NCBI GenBank assembly: GCA_041200185.1
Contig: CP165730.1
Location: 186,001 to 250,000, forward strand
Origin: G041200185 sp041200185
GTDB lineage: Bacteria > Pseudomonadota > Alphaproteobacteria > BNTO01
Direction of reading: 5' to 3'
Length of the DNA: 64,000 bases
Both the position numbers and the translations under genes were made by a program. Shown in pieces: positions 34,607 to 45,001 of this stretch. Each line of letters starts with the position of its first letter. Position 1 is the first letter of the stretch. The notes below the pieces were generated by a model. It did no database searches. It was not told the origin of the DNA and saw only the letters and a list, made by a program, of their open reading frames with translations.

Positions 34607-36481
34607 TCATAAAAAGGCAAGCTCGCCAGCCAACCCGTCAAAAGATACCACGGGGACGCCTTCTTCCGTCAACTCAAGGTCAACAAATGTATTAATCTGA
34701 CAATTCATAACAAAATACCTATGTAAAACTTGAGCCAGTAAAAACCAATCATCTGTGTGATTTGATCTTTTAATATCGATACTAACGCGAAAACCTTCTT
34801 GAAAATTTGGCCACGGACTCTTGCGCTTGCGCCGAACAGTCTTTTCAACGAATACGGACCTCAGTTGATCAGCCAAAACTTCGCCGTATTCTTTGTTAGA
34901 AGGCCCCGTGTGAAGGTTGAGAATGCAGCGAATTTGGTTGGCTATATCCTTCTGATCACCGTAGGGAAACCCGAGAAAATTCCCGGACAATTGCGCAATG
35001 AGCTTAGTGTTGTTTGTACCTTTATCCAAAAAATATTGCGGGAAAACTGGTTTTTGTAGGCAAACAATGCCATCAATGGGAAGAGCCCTATCAGCCTGAA
35101 GTACAGCACCTTGGGGAATGTCTTCCGCCAGAAATCGGTTTGTGCAAAGCGTCTTTGCGTAAATAACGTAAGAAGACGGGTCGATCGTTTGATCCTGCGC
35201 ATCAACGAATGTAATCCAAGAATCCACGCCCTGGATGTTTTTCTGCTGAGTCGGTTCCAAGCGACTCCACCAAAAAAGATCTTCATGCGTTCCTTCTTTC
35301 TCTAAAGAAAAGTAAGGACAAATACGTTTTTCTGTGCCTTTCTCAGTATCAATCGAGAAAACATCAAGAATTCGATAGATCTCCTGAGTTCTCTCGTGTG
35401 CCGAGTTGGGGGATAGATGGTAAAAGGTTTGCTTTCGATCCCACGAGATGGGGTCCGTTGTAACCTCATGCAAGTTTACGATGGGAGTGCAGTTCAACAA
35501 AATGTCCTCCTGTTCCAGCTGACGCTCCCAATCACTTGAAGCGTTTTGTAGAGGCACGAGAAGCTTGATTCTGTGAGTTTGCAGGAAGTTGCCTTTGCGT
35601 AAGTACTTTAGAAATTTCAAATTCTGAACTTTGAAAAACATAAATTTATCAGGAAAATGGAATAATTCCTGAAGAAGTTGATAAGCATGAGTTTCATACC
35701 CTGCAGGAGGAAGCGCCATCTCGTCGCGAGCAAAACCCATGGGTTGCAGTGAGGACGGCAACATCGGTAAGGCCATACGTTCGTCACCGCGCGAGCAGTA
35801 CATAACTGCAGGGCTTGTGAACAGAGCTTTGTAGACCTGCTTCTTCCAAAGCGATGACCCCATATTTAAATAGAAAAGGAGGTGATCAAGTTCTAAATTT
35901 GCTAACAAAAACTCTGGGCTTGAAAGAGTAAGCTCAAGAAAAAAAGAAGTTATGTGCTGATATTTGCCGTAGCCAAAGTCAATTGTATTGGGGACTGAGA
36001 CGAATTGATAGGCCCCTTTAGAAACGATGGCGATCTTTTCTAAGGAAATTGGCATAAGGTGGAGAGGATAAACTGTTGAAAAACGACAAATATCCGCATC
36101 CTGAGCGTAAGCATAGACTTCTGTTTTAGGCTTCAAAAACGTTCCTTCTTGAGGCGGAAGCTGGTTCCCTTGCCCCACCTGAAACTGAGCAATCGACATA
36201 GCCGGGAGAGGGCGGTTTAGATGAGGAAACAGAACATCAAGGAGTGCGTTCGTCGTTTCAGCTGCGACGTTATCAATATTTTTTTGTAGACGAGCCGAGA
36301 GGAAAGCAAACCCTTCAAGCAATCTTTCGACGTGCGGATCCGCTGTTTCGGAACCATCCAACCTCAAACGACCTGCGATTTTGGGGAATTCTTGAGCAAA
36401 AACACCCCCAGCCTCACGGAGATAATTCATCTCGCGAAAGTAGTAGTCGAGAAAATCGTGTGATGAAGTCTTTTCACTCAT
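34607..36481 (-). CDS. tssF: Type VI secretion baseplate subunit TssF
   Basis: TssF (VasA/ImpG) is the other main wedge protein, two copies per TssG. The 624-aa product has the typical N-terminus (DFLDYYFREMNYLREAGGVFA, EFPKIAGRLRLDGSETADPHVERLLEGFAFLSARL in pieces), then ALLDVLFPHLNRPLPAMS, and a C-terminal region with LSGNFLGFPYGD. The size is normal. The 5' end overlaps the DUF3576 gene by 8 nt and the 3' end is 15 bp from tssG, so these three are likely one operon. It acts in the cytoplasm on the inner face of the membrane complex. Confidence 0.93.
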   Translation of the reverse strand: MSEKTSSHDFLDYYFREMNYLREAGGVFAQEFPKIAGRLRLDGSETADPHVERLLEGFAFLSARLQKNIDNVAAETTNALLDVLFPHLNRPLPAMSIAQFQVGQGNQLPPQEGTFLKPKTEVYAYAQDADICRFSTVYPLHLMPISLEKIAIVSKGAYQFVSVPNTIDFGYGKYQHITSFFLELTLSSPEFLLANLELDHLLFYLNMGSSLWKKQVYKALFTSPAVMYCSRGDERMALPMLPSSLQPMGFARDEMALPPAGYETHAYQLLQELFHFPDKFMFFKVQNLKFLKYLRKGNFLQTHRIKLLVPLQNASSDWERQLEQEDILLNCTPIVNLHEVTTDPISWDRKQTFYHLSPNSAHERTQEIYRILDVFSIDTEKGTEKRICPYFSLEKEGTHEDLFWWSRLEPTQQKNIQGVDSWITFVDAQDQTIDPSSYVIYAKTLCTNRFLAEDIPQGAVLQADRALPIDGIVCLQKPVFPQYFLDKGTNNTKLIAQLSGNFLGFPYGDQKDIANQIRCILNLHTGPSNKEYGEVLADQLRSVFVEKTVRRKRKSPWPNFQEGFRVSIDIKRSNHTDDWFLLAQVLHRYFVMNCQINTFVDLELTEEGVPVVSFDGLAGELAFL

Positions 36482-37010
36482 GAGTTTTTTGCCTTTGAAG
36501 ATGATGTTGTTCTTGGAATTGCCTCTTTATTTTCCGTGCTTTATCGACCATGAGCACCTCTAAGTTGGTAATGTCCCGATCCGTTAGGGGGGCATCAACC
36601 CACTGTTTCCGCCCGTTTAAAACGAGCCTTTCAACGTAGACCTTGAGAGCGTCTGCCCTCAACTCGGACCCCCTAATGATAACGGCGACCCTTACTCGCT
36701 TAGAAGGATAATTCGGGTCAGTGTACCACTCCGTGACGATTCGTCCGTTTTGGGGTTGTGCTGATTTGACCGTCATAAAAGAAAGAGTCTCAAGGGCGGC
36801 CTGCCATAAAAATTTGTTAACAGCCAGAGGGCCTGCCACCTTCCTCTCAGTGCGCAACTTCTTGCGCTGTAAAACAAGCCGGTCTGAGCCGAAGAGAGAT
36901 CCAAAATTTGACCGACTCCACTCCGTCGTCGCTTTTGGCGCAGGTTCTATGGCTCTGTTTGCGCAAGAAGTACAAACGAATAAGGCGCACAAAGTTTCCA
37001 GCAGACGCAC
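36474..37010 (-). CDS. DUF3576 family lipoprotein
   Basis: GTG 37010 with GAAGGGG about 6 nt upstream is preferred over TTG 37025; this gives 178 aa. The signal peptide ends in CTSC, a lipobox-like site. The mature domain carries the alphaproteobacterial DUF3576 pattern: AVNKFLWQAALETLSFMTV, then IVTEWYTDP, RVRVAVIIRGSELRADALKVYV. The function of this family is not established; members are envelope lipoproteins. Its stop overlaps the tssF start. The T6SS needs an outer-membrane lipoprotein (TssJ), but this family is normally unlinked to T6SS, so a TssJ role is only speculation. Confidence 0.8.
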   Translation of the reverse strand: MRLLETLCALFVCTSCANRAIEPAPKATTEWSRSNFGSLFGSDRLVLQRKKLRTERKVAGPLAVNKFLWQAALETLSFMTVKSAQPQNGRIVTEWYTDPNYPSKRVRVAVIIRGSELRADALKVYVERLVLNGRKQWVDAPLTDRDITNLEVLMVDKARKIKRQFQEQHHLQRQKTHE

Positions 37011-37117
37011 GCAAAACCCCTTCAATACCTCACAATTTTATGTTAGGCAATATCCCGAAGGCTGGCAATTCCCCACACTAAGCGAGAAAAAGACCTCTTC
37101 GCAGCTATTTTCAAGAT

Positions 37118-38752
37118 TCATTTGTGACTCGGCTCAAACTTAAAGTGAGGGTCTCCATCCCGTAATCCATCAATGGTTAACCCCTTGATGTTTCCAGACG
37201 AAGACAGCTGGAAAAAGAGCTGCCCTCTCTCATCATCCCCATCATGAGGGTTCAGATCATAAGCGTCAAACGAATAAACTGTTCCTCCAATCAGTGTTAA
37301 AGGAACTTTCCTCTTGCGGTAAACGAGAACGGGCTGTCCATCCTTCAGGATGATCGCTGCATTGCCGTAAAGATCATTCGTGTAGCGTCCTACAAGAGAG
37401 ACGGCCTCCACAGGGGGGCCAACAATCGTTGAATCGTACTGATGAGTTAAGAACTTCCGGTGCATCCTCTGGTTCCTAAATGTCCTCTCTTGCCAATCCA
37501 AGGGAGGAAATTGAAAAGCAAGATCAATGATCTTATAGAGCAAAGCCTCAGGAAGCATATTGGAGTTAATCGAGCCTAAGTTCGTGAAAATAACGACGCC
37601 AAAGTCACCGTCCGGAACAGCTCCCCAAAGCGTACGCCAACCTGATCCAGACCCCATATGCACCAGCAAATTAATCCTGCTGCCTTCAACTCCATACTTC
37701 ATTCCAAAAACTCCATTACCGTAGTAGAAACTCCCCGGTTCGATTCTTGGCACGGGAAATTGAGAATTATCTTCTCGGACATGGCGAATATGTGATTGGG
37801 GCGACGTGATCCACTTCCAAGAATCTTCGGATATCAACCTTTGTCCTTTATACGGCCCAAATTGGATCACCCCATGGTGAACCAAACAGGCAATCAGTTT
37901 GATGTAATCTGCGGTGCTCGAGTTTACGCCTGACGTAGCGGGAAGAACGTACTGATCATCGCATTCTGTAGGTTGCGGCCCTCCATGGCGCCACGAATAG
38001 CCCGTAGCCATCCCCTTCGCGTCGTGCCGTGGATCCGATTTAAACAATCCTTTCATCCACGACCAAAAACCTTTTGGATGTCGTCCCAAAGAACTCCTTG
38101 TCATATCCAGAGGGTCAAAAATATAACGCTGATAAACCTCAGATAGCAGCTGACCTGTCGCCTTCTTGATGATTTCCCCCGCCATAGCGACAAACATGTT
38201 CTGATAACCATATTCCTCACCGACTTTGTGCTGCATCTTTAACTTAGATAGCCGCTCAAAAATCTCCGGTTGACTAAATCCTAAATGCCAAAAATCATCC
38301 CCAGAAAAACTCTGTAACCCTATGCAGTGCGCTAATAAATGCTTAACCCTGACCTTCTTAGTCTCCTCATCATCCGATAACTTAAACCACGGTAACCAGT
38401 CGATAACACGGTCCTCTAGTCCTAGCTTGCCCTCCTCAGCTAATCGGTGAATCACCAATACCGTGACGATCTTCGTGCACGACATCACACAAAATACTGT
38501 CTCCTCTGTCGTGGATCCCTTCTTCGCAATCGATTGGACTCCTGCATTGATATACTGCACCTCCCCATGATCATAAATGGCTATCGATACCCCAGGAACC
38601 TTCCATTCACCTTTAGCTTGGTCAAGGTACTGTTTCACCTTAGGTAAGATGTCCTCAACCCTACGCTGGTCCATCGCCAAAAGATCACCACCTGCTGCCA
38701 GACCCAAGCAAATGAAACCAAATGACCGTCTTAACCTTCCCCACATCGTCAT
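37118..38752 (-). CDS. Serine hydrolase of the class C beta-lactamase / penicillin-binding family
   Basis: The 544-aa product has a signal peptide (FGFICLGLAAGGDLLAM) and a beta-lactamase-fold domain. The catalytic serine lies in SCTK (residues 91-94, SxxK), the second motif is YQN at 183-185 (YxN), and an HMG triplet in the third quarter replaces KTG. A C-terminal domain of about 120 residues (VSLVGRYTNDLYGNAAIILKDG) is typical of esterase/D-aminopeptidase-like members. It should be periplasmic and cut small amide or ester substrates, perhaps murein peptides; true beta-lactamase activity cannot be assumed. It stands behind a 2-kb gap. Confidence 0.88.
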   Translation of the reverse strand: MTMWGRLRRSFGFICLGLAAGGDLLAMDQRRVEDILPKVKQYLDQAKGEWKVPGVSIAIYDHGEVQYINAGVQSIAKKGSTTEETVFCVMSCTKIVTVLVIHRLAEEGKLGLEDRVIDWLPWFKLSDDEETKKVRVKHLLAHCIGLQSFSGDDFWHLGFSQPEIFERLSKLKMQHKVGEEYGYQNMFVAMAGEIIKKATGQLLSEVYQRYIFDPLDMTRSSLGRHPKGFWSWMKGLFKSDPRHDAKGMATGYSWRHGGPQPTECDDQYVLPATSGVNSSTADYIKLIACLVHHGVIQFGPYKGQRLISEDSWKWITSPQSHIRHVREDNSQFPVPRIEPGSFYYGNGVFGMKYGVEGSRINLLVHMGSGSGWRTLWGAVPDGDFGVVIFTNLGSINSNMLPEALLYKIIDLAFQFPPLDWQERTFRNQRMHRKFLTHQYDSTIVGPPVEAVSLVGRYTNDLYGNAAIILKDGQPVLVYRKRKVPLTLIGGTVYSFDAYDLNPHDGDDERGQLFFQLSSSGNIKGLTIDGLRDGDPHFKFEPSHK

Positions 38753-40768
38753 CAGAATAAACCAAGAATATTCACTAACTGGATCAGTCTAGCAAGTCCA
38801 GAAAACAGAGGGAAGAGAGGCTATTAACCGGACTGGAAAAATCAAAGGACGGTTTACTAATTATAATAATCGAGTTTGTTTATATTTGGAATTTCTGAAG
38901 TAATGAGTATGTGTCCATGCGAAACTAGGGCGAATAGCGATGACTGTTCGGGGTATGTAGTGGTTAGGTTCCATAGGTGATATAGCTACTAAAAATTCAG
39001 GATAGAACGAGATCAATCGGAGACGCGATTGGGAGAATACACCCATTACTTTCTGCCTCGCTGAGGTATGGTTATCGTCTTTTAGGTTTTTCACGTAGCA
39101 GCATGATCTAATTACTTGTCACCGCTTTATCGTTGGAATTTTTGTGTTACAAATAATGATTTCTTGATTGAGTTCTCGCTATTTCATTGACGATTTTTAT
39201 TAAGTTCAATACAAACAGCTTCCAGCTAATTGCCGTGTTTATGCCTTCTTGCTCAAAATAAACGGAAAGGGGATCTCTTCATGGTAGATTGGCAAATCGA
39301 CAATGAAGCGCACTTTCCTGTAGAGCTATCAATTATTATTCGTCAATAGTTTTCGTGTTTCACAAGGATATGAATATGACTCAAATCTTCTTGTTTTTGA
39401 CGAAAAAAGAAGACATTCCGTAAAACACAGCTTTCTGACTTATCACTTCAAAAGGTGATATCAAATCAGAAATATTGTGTGGAACTTAAGTTTTTATTCG
39501 GGGCTGAGTGGAATATTAATGAGAACGTTAACTCTAATTCTAGAAATATATTTTCTAGGAATTAGGTGAAAGAAGAAATCTCTACACCCTTAGTTACGTG
39601 CAATTGGCCTTTATGGTTTAGGAAAGTGCTAACAGATAGTTTTCCTTGCTTGGTATGCATACTCTACCGAAAATCCTTAGGACTCTGTGAATTTTGGTAC
39701 AAGACTCCACAAGGGACGCCGATTGCTCCTCACTTCTTAGCCGCATACATCACTTTGCATCTCAGAACGATGAGGCCGAAATAACCGTGCGATTCAAGTG
39801 TTGTATCCAAAATGAGAGCACCTAGGTATAAGGGATTCTGGTGTCTTTACACAAAGAATCAATTTCAATCCTTAATGCGTTTTGGTCTTTTGCTCAATTA
39901 ACAGTTTCTCCAAATTTCTTGATGATAACCTTAATTTTCAAAATACTGGCTTATCATAAGTAGAAGCAGCTTCGGGTATCAGATTTAGACTCTCTTGAAG
40001 TGTTTTTACAAAATTTATCTTGATTTCTTCATTGTAGTATTCGTCGAAAACTCAGATAACATAAACCGTATAATATCGGGAATATTACTGGCTATAATGG
40101 TCTCGATATTTCTTGAGGGAATAGCAAGTCGATCTTTGGGAGTCTGTAAAAAATCTTCTTCTTGAGAGGCCAAGATTTCGTGTCTATCGTTCAGATATTC
40201 CCGTACTTCTTCGTGACATTTCTGTAACTGTAAGAAGGCATAGCACCGAAGCATACCTGTTTAGGTGAAGGTGGTCATGCTTTCACATGTTTTTCGACCG
40301 ATTAAATAGGGTCAGAATGCATAATGAGCTCATGCGCGTCCCTTTGTGAATACGTCAAAAGCGGACGGCATCAGTGATATACCCTTGTTCGGCGAGCTTT
40401 ATCTTGTCCGCAATAATCACGATATCCTCCTGTTGGAGAACCGCCTAAGTCGCCTGAGCCGCTGGATAGAAGCTGCCTAACGCTGCAGTCGTTGTAGTAA
40501 TGAACTAAAACCTTCTGCTGCATGAAGAGGCGACCGAGGACCCCGAGCAAAAACACCAACATACCACCACGTATGATACTATAGCCCAAAGTAAATTTTA
40601 AATAAAAATAAGTATTACATTGGTTTTTTGTTCTTGTTGGTTGTACGTTTACAATAATTATCAGCAATCCTATTTTGAGTTGCTCATTGAGAAGAGAAAT
40701 TGTCTTAATAAGACGTGTTTAGAGATCAAAAGGGTCGATAATTTCTGTAATTCTTTTAAACAGATGCT
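38753..40768. other. Two-kilobase stretch without a convincing gene
   Basis: Several short frames occur, including minus-strand 40015-40254 (79 codons, charged, no good ribosome site) and 40371-40562 (63 codons with a hydrophobic start behind GTGGTGG). Neither matches a family. The intermediate composition suggests decayed genes. No repeat, tRNA or insertion sequence was recognised. Confidence 0.45.
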
Positions 40769-41848
40769 TTATGATGCAACAATTGGCGTAACGGCCGTTT
40801 TTCTTCGAATAACTGTAGTGGGACGTCGTCGGCGTCTAACATTTTTCCTGGCGACTCTTCGTGGGTGGCCAATGCGGGCGGCAACTTTCCGAACTCGGCG
40901 ACGCTTGGATTTTAAACGTGTTTTTGAAGGAGATATTCGGCACCGACTTCCCAAAGTTTTGCGCCTAGAGCTCTTCGCCGCAGTAGGTGACATCCCCATG
41001 ATAGGACGCATTCCGGTTGTTAAGGTCTTTAAAGAACGGTTCCAAGCTGGCTCTTCATCTAAAATTTTAACGAACGGCGTGGACTCCTCTTGGATGCCGT
41101 AATTATTTGTCGGGGAGGAAGCGTCGGCATTATCCTCTTCCACCTGTGACACGCGAACCGTTTGCCACCGCAAATCTGACATTTTTTTCTTTTTTCTCGG
41201 CTTGCGATGAGGAAAATACGGATCAAAGGAAGACGCTTTTCCCATTTCGCTTTGAGTTTCTTGACGCTCCCATAATGCCGCTGGTTGGGTGAGTCGTTTA
41301 TTTTCCGGATTTTCAAAACTCGTCTGGACAATAAATATGGGATCAATATCAGTAGCATTTTTGTCCTGAGTTTTCATTTTTTCCTTCAAACTACCGTCTT
41401 CGATTTGTTGATCGATAATAGTTCCTGGGGGCAAGGGCTGTTTTTCGTGCCAATCCTCAATTGAACCCGTGGGCGCGGATAACGAAGCGCGAGCCTCATC
41501 GTCGTTAAAAACACTTTTTGAAATGTGAGAAGCGTTTCCTGTTTGGGCAGTTAATAGCATCTGAGCTGTTGACTGTGCTCCGCGGTCGGCTTCCGGCGAG
41601 CTTTCTTTGTACAGAATCGGCTTGGAAGCTTGCCATGAATTGTTTGCAGCGTTAGAAGGTACTGTTCTAGAATCGGCAAGTGGAGAGCGTTTTGGTGTGT
41701 TATTGTAATCCTTCGGTTGACTTAAAGGCGCCAAAGGCAGAACATCAAACTCGTCGGGTCCTTTGTGATCGAACCCCATAACTGACTTAACAGAATCGCA
41801 TCCTGAACACAGCAGAACAACCAAGAAACTGAGGAAAATACGGATCAT
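40769..41848 (-). CDS. DUF3035/BamF-like lipoprotein with a very basic C-terminal tail
   Basis: The 359-aa product has a signal peptide ending in a lipobox (LLCSGC, Cys17). It is followed by the DUF3035 signature VMGFDHKGPDEFDVLPLAPLSQP around residues 23-46. In Caulobacter this family (BamF) belongs to the outer-membrane beta-barrel assembly complex. After a long Ser/Thr/Gln-rich linker comes a tail of about 75 residues with runs such as KSKRRRVRKVAAR and RKNVRRRRRPTTV, unusual for a lipoprotein. Such a tail might bind murein, LPS or nucleic acid. The upstream truncated alkD frame overlaps its first 62 bases. Confidence 0.75.
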   Translation of the reverse strand: MIRIFLSFLVVLLCSGCDSVKSVMGFDHKGPDEFDVLPLAPLSQPKDYNNTPKRSPLADSRTVPSNAANNSWQASKPILYKESSPEADRGAQSTAQMLLTAQTGNASHISKSVFNDDEARASLSAPTGSIEDWHEKQPLPPGTIIDQQIEDGSLKEKMKTQDKNATDIDPIFIVQTSFENPENKRLTQPAALWERQETQSEMGKASSFDPYFPHRKPRKKKKMSDLRWQTVRVSQVEEDNADASSPTNNYGIQEESTPFVKILDEEPAWNRSLKTLTTGMRPIMGMSPTAAKSSRRKTLGSRCRISPSKTRLKSKRRRVRKVAARIGHPRRVARKNVRRRRRPTTVIRRKTAVTPIVAS

Positions 41849-42437
41849 AACGCCACCAACTCCCTCCCCCTGTGTTCAAGGTAGCATCATCGCAGTAGCG
41901 GAAACAAGAGGGTTCCTCTAACAACCTCTCGGCGATGCAAAGAGTGGGACCAAATTGATGCTTCCAGATGAGAGCGAGCGTGGCCACAATAGCGACTCTT
42001 CGGTGCCACATCTGAGGCGAACGAGAGAGACTATCAAGGATATCCGAAGGGTGTTGATAAACGAATTCCCCCAGAATATAAGGCGCGGAGACATCGACAA
42101 GATTCCAATTGTTGACTCTGTCCAAATGATCCAGGTAAAAATCGACGATTTCTTGTTGAACACCGGGACCAGCTTTTTCAAACTGGTGCCGTAAGATGAG
42201 AAGTCCGCAGAGACGCTCCTCGTTGAATTCAGAGGCCAAGAGCAGCTCGATCTCGTCGAGAGGAAGGCTTTTGAATTCGTTGGCCAGTCGCCGGAGATCG
42301 GCTACGTAAATCCCCAAAAAGCGGTCATGCTCGCCATATTCTCCGGGTCTTGTCTTAAAAAATCGGCTTAATTGAGCTGCCTTCTGAGGGTTTTTCAGCT
42401 TCAGCAGCCGTTGATGAAGAGGGTGGCAGGTCGTCAT
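41787..42437 (-). pseudogene. AlkD-like DNA alkylation repair protein, 3'-truncated
   Basis: The first 170 residues match HEAT-repeat DNA glycosylases of the AlkD family: RFFKTRPGEYGEHDRFLGI, PLDEIELLLASEFNEERLCG, NNWNLVDVSAPYILGEF and RRVAIVATLALIW. Here the Trp and Asp of the NWNLVD segment are substrate-pocket residues. After ERLLEE the sequence becomes unrelated (rich in Cys, Trp, Gly), and the conserved HKAVGWMLRE-type block and last helices are missing. The frame then runs 62 nt into the BamF-like gene. I interpret this as loss of the 3' end by a deletion at about 41880. Residual activity is unlikely. Confidence 0.7.
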
Positions 42438-42517
42438 GGTATCCCCGTGAAACTACTGACGAAGTTTACCACGAAACGGCAGTCCTTACGTTTTCTTCAA
42501 CGCTAATGTTAAATTGC

Positions 42518-43807
42518 TCAAGACGACAGATCGACAACGATTTCATCCTCTTGAACTTCTTTTTGACTCATCCACTTCATTGCTTTTTTGATATTTTCTT
42601 CATCATCCGTTTGAACCGTCACGATAAGTTTTCCAGCTTCGTCGAAACGCACCCACAAGTAATCCTTCCTCTTCGGCAGAGTCACTCTCTCTGCTGAACG
42701 AGAATTTTTAAGGAAGAAAAGCCGAGTATTCGGGTAATTTCCGTGCTTTTCCCAAAGGATAGAATCGGCTTCTTGGGTAAAGAAATAAGGACAGATAAAC
42801 TGCATCATTTCGAGGGACCCCCAATCAGAAACGAAGGGAGTGTTGTAAAAGAGACAACGAAAATCCTTCAAACTCTTTGGAAACGTTGCTTTAAAAATGT
42901 TCACGTATTCGTGAATGAAATCTTGGTCTAAAGTCTTTCCTTTCGCCAAATATGATTCTACCAGTGGGAGAATTTTGAGAGAGCACAAGTCAAAAATAGG
43001 ATGATTATAGGCACCCTCTAACCCTTTGGTTCCAGGCTCTAGTAAATCTCGAACAATTCTGTTGCCGATAACTGTTGTTAAGGAATCCTCGAGGAACTTG
43101 AAGGCGAACTCAGCATACGGATCCATCTTACGACTTTCGAAGTCTTTTATGGTTTTAAGGACTTTGTTGAACAGGATATGGACGATTTCATGCGCGACGA
43201 CTCCCGCCAGGTCTCCTTGAGAGCTCGGCATGTTATCCACGCAAATTGTGTTTTCTCCAACACAAAAAGCTTGTCCGGTCCCTTCTGTAAACAGAGGAAG
43301 GATAAACACGTCGTAGTTATGCTTGGACTGTTGAAGTCCGAATAAACGAACGATTCGGGTATAAGCCTTTTCAAAGGATGAAGAATGGAGGGTAGAAGAT
43401 AGATCATTGGCGCTTTGTTGGAGTTTTTGTTGCTTTTCAACAGATATGACCTTCTGGTATTCATCAAAGGCCTCCTCAAAAGGACGAGTAAGATCTTCAC
43501 CGGCGAAGAGAATGTTTTTACCCCAGCGAGCGTTGTTGATGAGTTGTTGAGCTTCAGAAGAGAGCATGAAATCATTAGGAACCTTTTCAAGGAGGTTCAT
43601 AACACGCGTAGCAAGAGCCGAGAAGGCTGAGCCTACTTCATCAGGAAACATGAAGTCCGTTAATAGCTGAACAAAACAAGCACACCTTGGGTCGTATTGT
43701 ACAGTAGCACTGAAGGCGAACGAATCCGCTTGCGATCCAAGGGTTAAGAGAAGGCCAAGAGCAGCACCTCTCGATTTTTCTATTACTTTCTCTAGAACAG
43801 CTAGCAT
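42518..43807 (-). CDS. Predicted secreted zinc metallopeptidase (HEXXH)
   Basis: Taking ATG 43807 gives 429 aa with a signal peptide (SRGAALGLLLTLGSQADSFA); the frame is open to ATG 43915. The mature protein contains AGVVAHEIVHILFNKVL, with the HEXXH zinc site at about residues 206-210. A Glu in FKFLEDS about 30 residues later is a candidate third ligand, as in gluzincin proteases. Preceding text (FTEGTGQAFCVGENTICVDNMP) resembles the strand before such helices. The rest shows no known domain. It would act outside the cytoplasm or in the host. Family assignment beyond metallopeptidase is not possible by eye. Confidence 0.75.
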   Translation of the reverse strand: MLAVLEKVIEKSRGAALGLLLTLGSQADSFAFSATVQYDPRCACFVQLLTDFMFPDEVGSAFSALATRVMNLLEKVPNDFMLSSEAQQLINNARWGKNILFAGEDLTRPFEEAFDEYQKVISVEKQQKLQQSANDLSSTLHSSSFEKAYTRIVRLFGLQQSKHNYDVFILPLFTEGTGQAFCVGENTICVDNMPSSQGDLAGVVAHEIVHILFNKVLKTIKDFESRKMDPYAEFAFKFLEDSLTTVIGNRIVRDLLEPGTKGLEGAYNHPIFDLCSLKILPLVESYLAKGKTLDQDFIHEYVNIFKATFPKSLKDFRCLFYNTPFVSDWGSLEMMQFICPYFFTQEADSILWEKHGNYPNTRLFFLKNSRSAERVTLPKRKDYLWVRFDEAGKLIVTVQTDDEENIKKAMKWMSQKEVQEDEIVVDLSS

Positions 43808-43915
43808 GGCCAACTTCCAAAACAGGAAACAACCCTTCGGGAAGGTAGCATAGATCTTGAACTGAGACGATAACTCTGATGAGGCATCCGAGGAGGATTG
43901 TACCAAAATTGACAT

Positions 43916-44578
43916 TACGGGTTTCTAGGGGTGCCTTATGTCTGCGATTTTCGAGTTGAAGAAAGAAGCAGTTAGATACTCTGCCGAAGATGTCGGCCAA
44001 TGCACAAATGCATTACGCCTAATAACTAAGTCTTCGTTGAACCTTCAAACTTTTGAATCTGTAGAACACTAGTAAAAGATCTTTCTAGCATTTTTCCCGC
44101 TCAGAACATGCAAGGGTGAGCGACAATCGGTGATCTCCAATATCACTACAATGAGGTCTCGTTTTGCCGTCGTTTGTGTAAGTATTTTTGAGTAATTTTT
44201 GAAAAATTTGTGGCATATCTAGCTAAAATTTTCTGGCTATCAATGATTCTTGGTTGAACCTTAAGACGCCCCCCTATTGTTCTTTTTTTTTGGGGGTCTT
44301 TGACTGCGCGGTTGGAATCGAAGTTCTTGCCACTTCAATGTCTTACGTGTCTATCGGCATATTCAGCGACTCGAACCTCTTGTCATCCAGCATTTTCACA
44401 TCAAAAGGGAGCGAAAAAGTACGGAAGAGACGGTCTAAAAAGGAGTTGCGGATGCCAGAATTCCGATTCAAAGCTCTTAGACAGGGTTGTCCTTTAATCA
44501 TTAGCTTTGTTTTGTAATTTTTCAAAAATCATTTACTATTCTGTATTAAAAAGCATTCACGTTTTCGCAACAAATCCA
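43916..44578. other. Gap of 0.66 kb, no gene recognised
   Basis: Short frames on both strands overlap each other and carry no motif or ribosome site. Nothing else was seen. Confidence 0.45.
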
Positions 44579-44986
44579 TTAAAGACACCTCACTCCTATG
44601 GCAACACAGCCAAAGATCTGGACGCGGTGAGATCCTGGGAAGGACTGATAGATTTTGATACCCGCTTCGACTTCATCATCTCTCAGAAAAGGCAGCATAT
44701 TTCTAACGCCTTCGTTTTTAAGCATTTCCCTGAAAGATGCGTAATTGTGCAGAAAAGTGATAACGCCAGTCAGCGACTCATGATTAGCCTTATCAACCAG
44801 GGTGAGCCTATCACCGGGTCTCATAGACTGATAAGTTGGGGTATTCACTCGCCCTTCTGCCGTTTTGATCCCTCTGACGAGCCACTGCAAGTAAGGTCTG
44901 TCCGCCGTTTGGAGAATGGAGATTTTATGATGATGGGGCAGGGGGACCTTGCCTGAATTATTCAACTCGCCCATCGCCTCCTCCAT
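44579..44986 (-). CDS. ASCH-domain protein
   Basis: Starting at ATG 44986 the product is 135 aa; ATG 44974, with GGAGGAGG before it, is equally possible. It matches the ASCH fold (ASC-1 homology, PUA-like). The domain starts with YLQWLVRGIKTAEGRVNTP, then MRPGDRLTLVDKANHE and a strand ending in GVITFLHNYASFREMLKNEG, with the typical LPF...EAGIKIYQSF block at the end. ASCH domains are thought to bind RNA; some hydrolyse N4-acetylcytidine. The Lys and Glu of the KTAEGR motif and the later Tyr are present. It is a single gene. Confidence 0.8.
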   Translation of the reverse strand: MEEAMGELNNSGKVPLPHHHKISILQTADRPYLQWLVRGIKTAEGRVNTPTYQSMRPGDRLTLVDKANHESLTGVITFLHNYASFREMLKNEGVRNMLPFLRDDEVEAGIKIYQSFPGSHRVQIFGCVAIGVRCL

Positions 44987-45001
44987 TTTGCACTTCCTCA
45001 C

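Noticed and set aside
40620..41102. 160-codon plus-strand frame rich in Arg and Phe
   Set aside because: It is the shadow of the polybasic tail of the BamF-like gene. The lipoprotein frame has a signal peptide and family motif.
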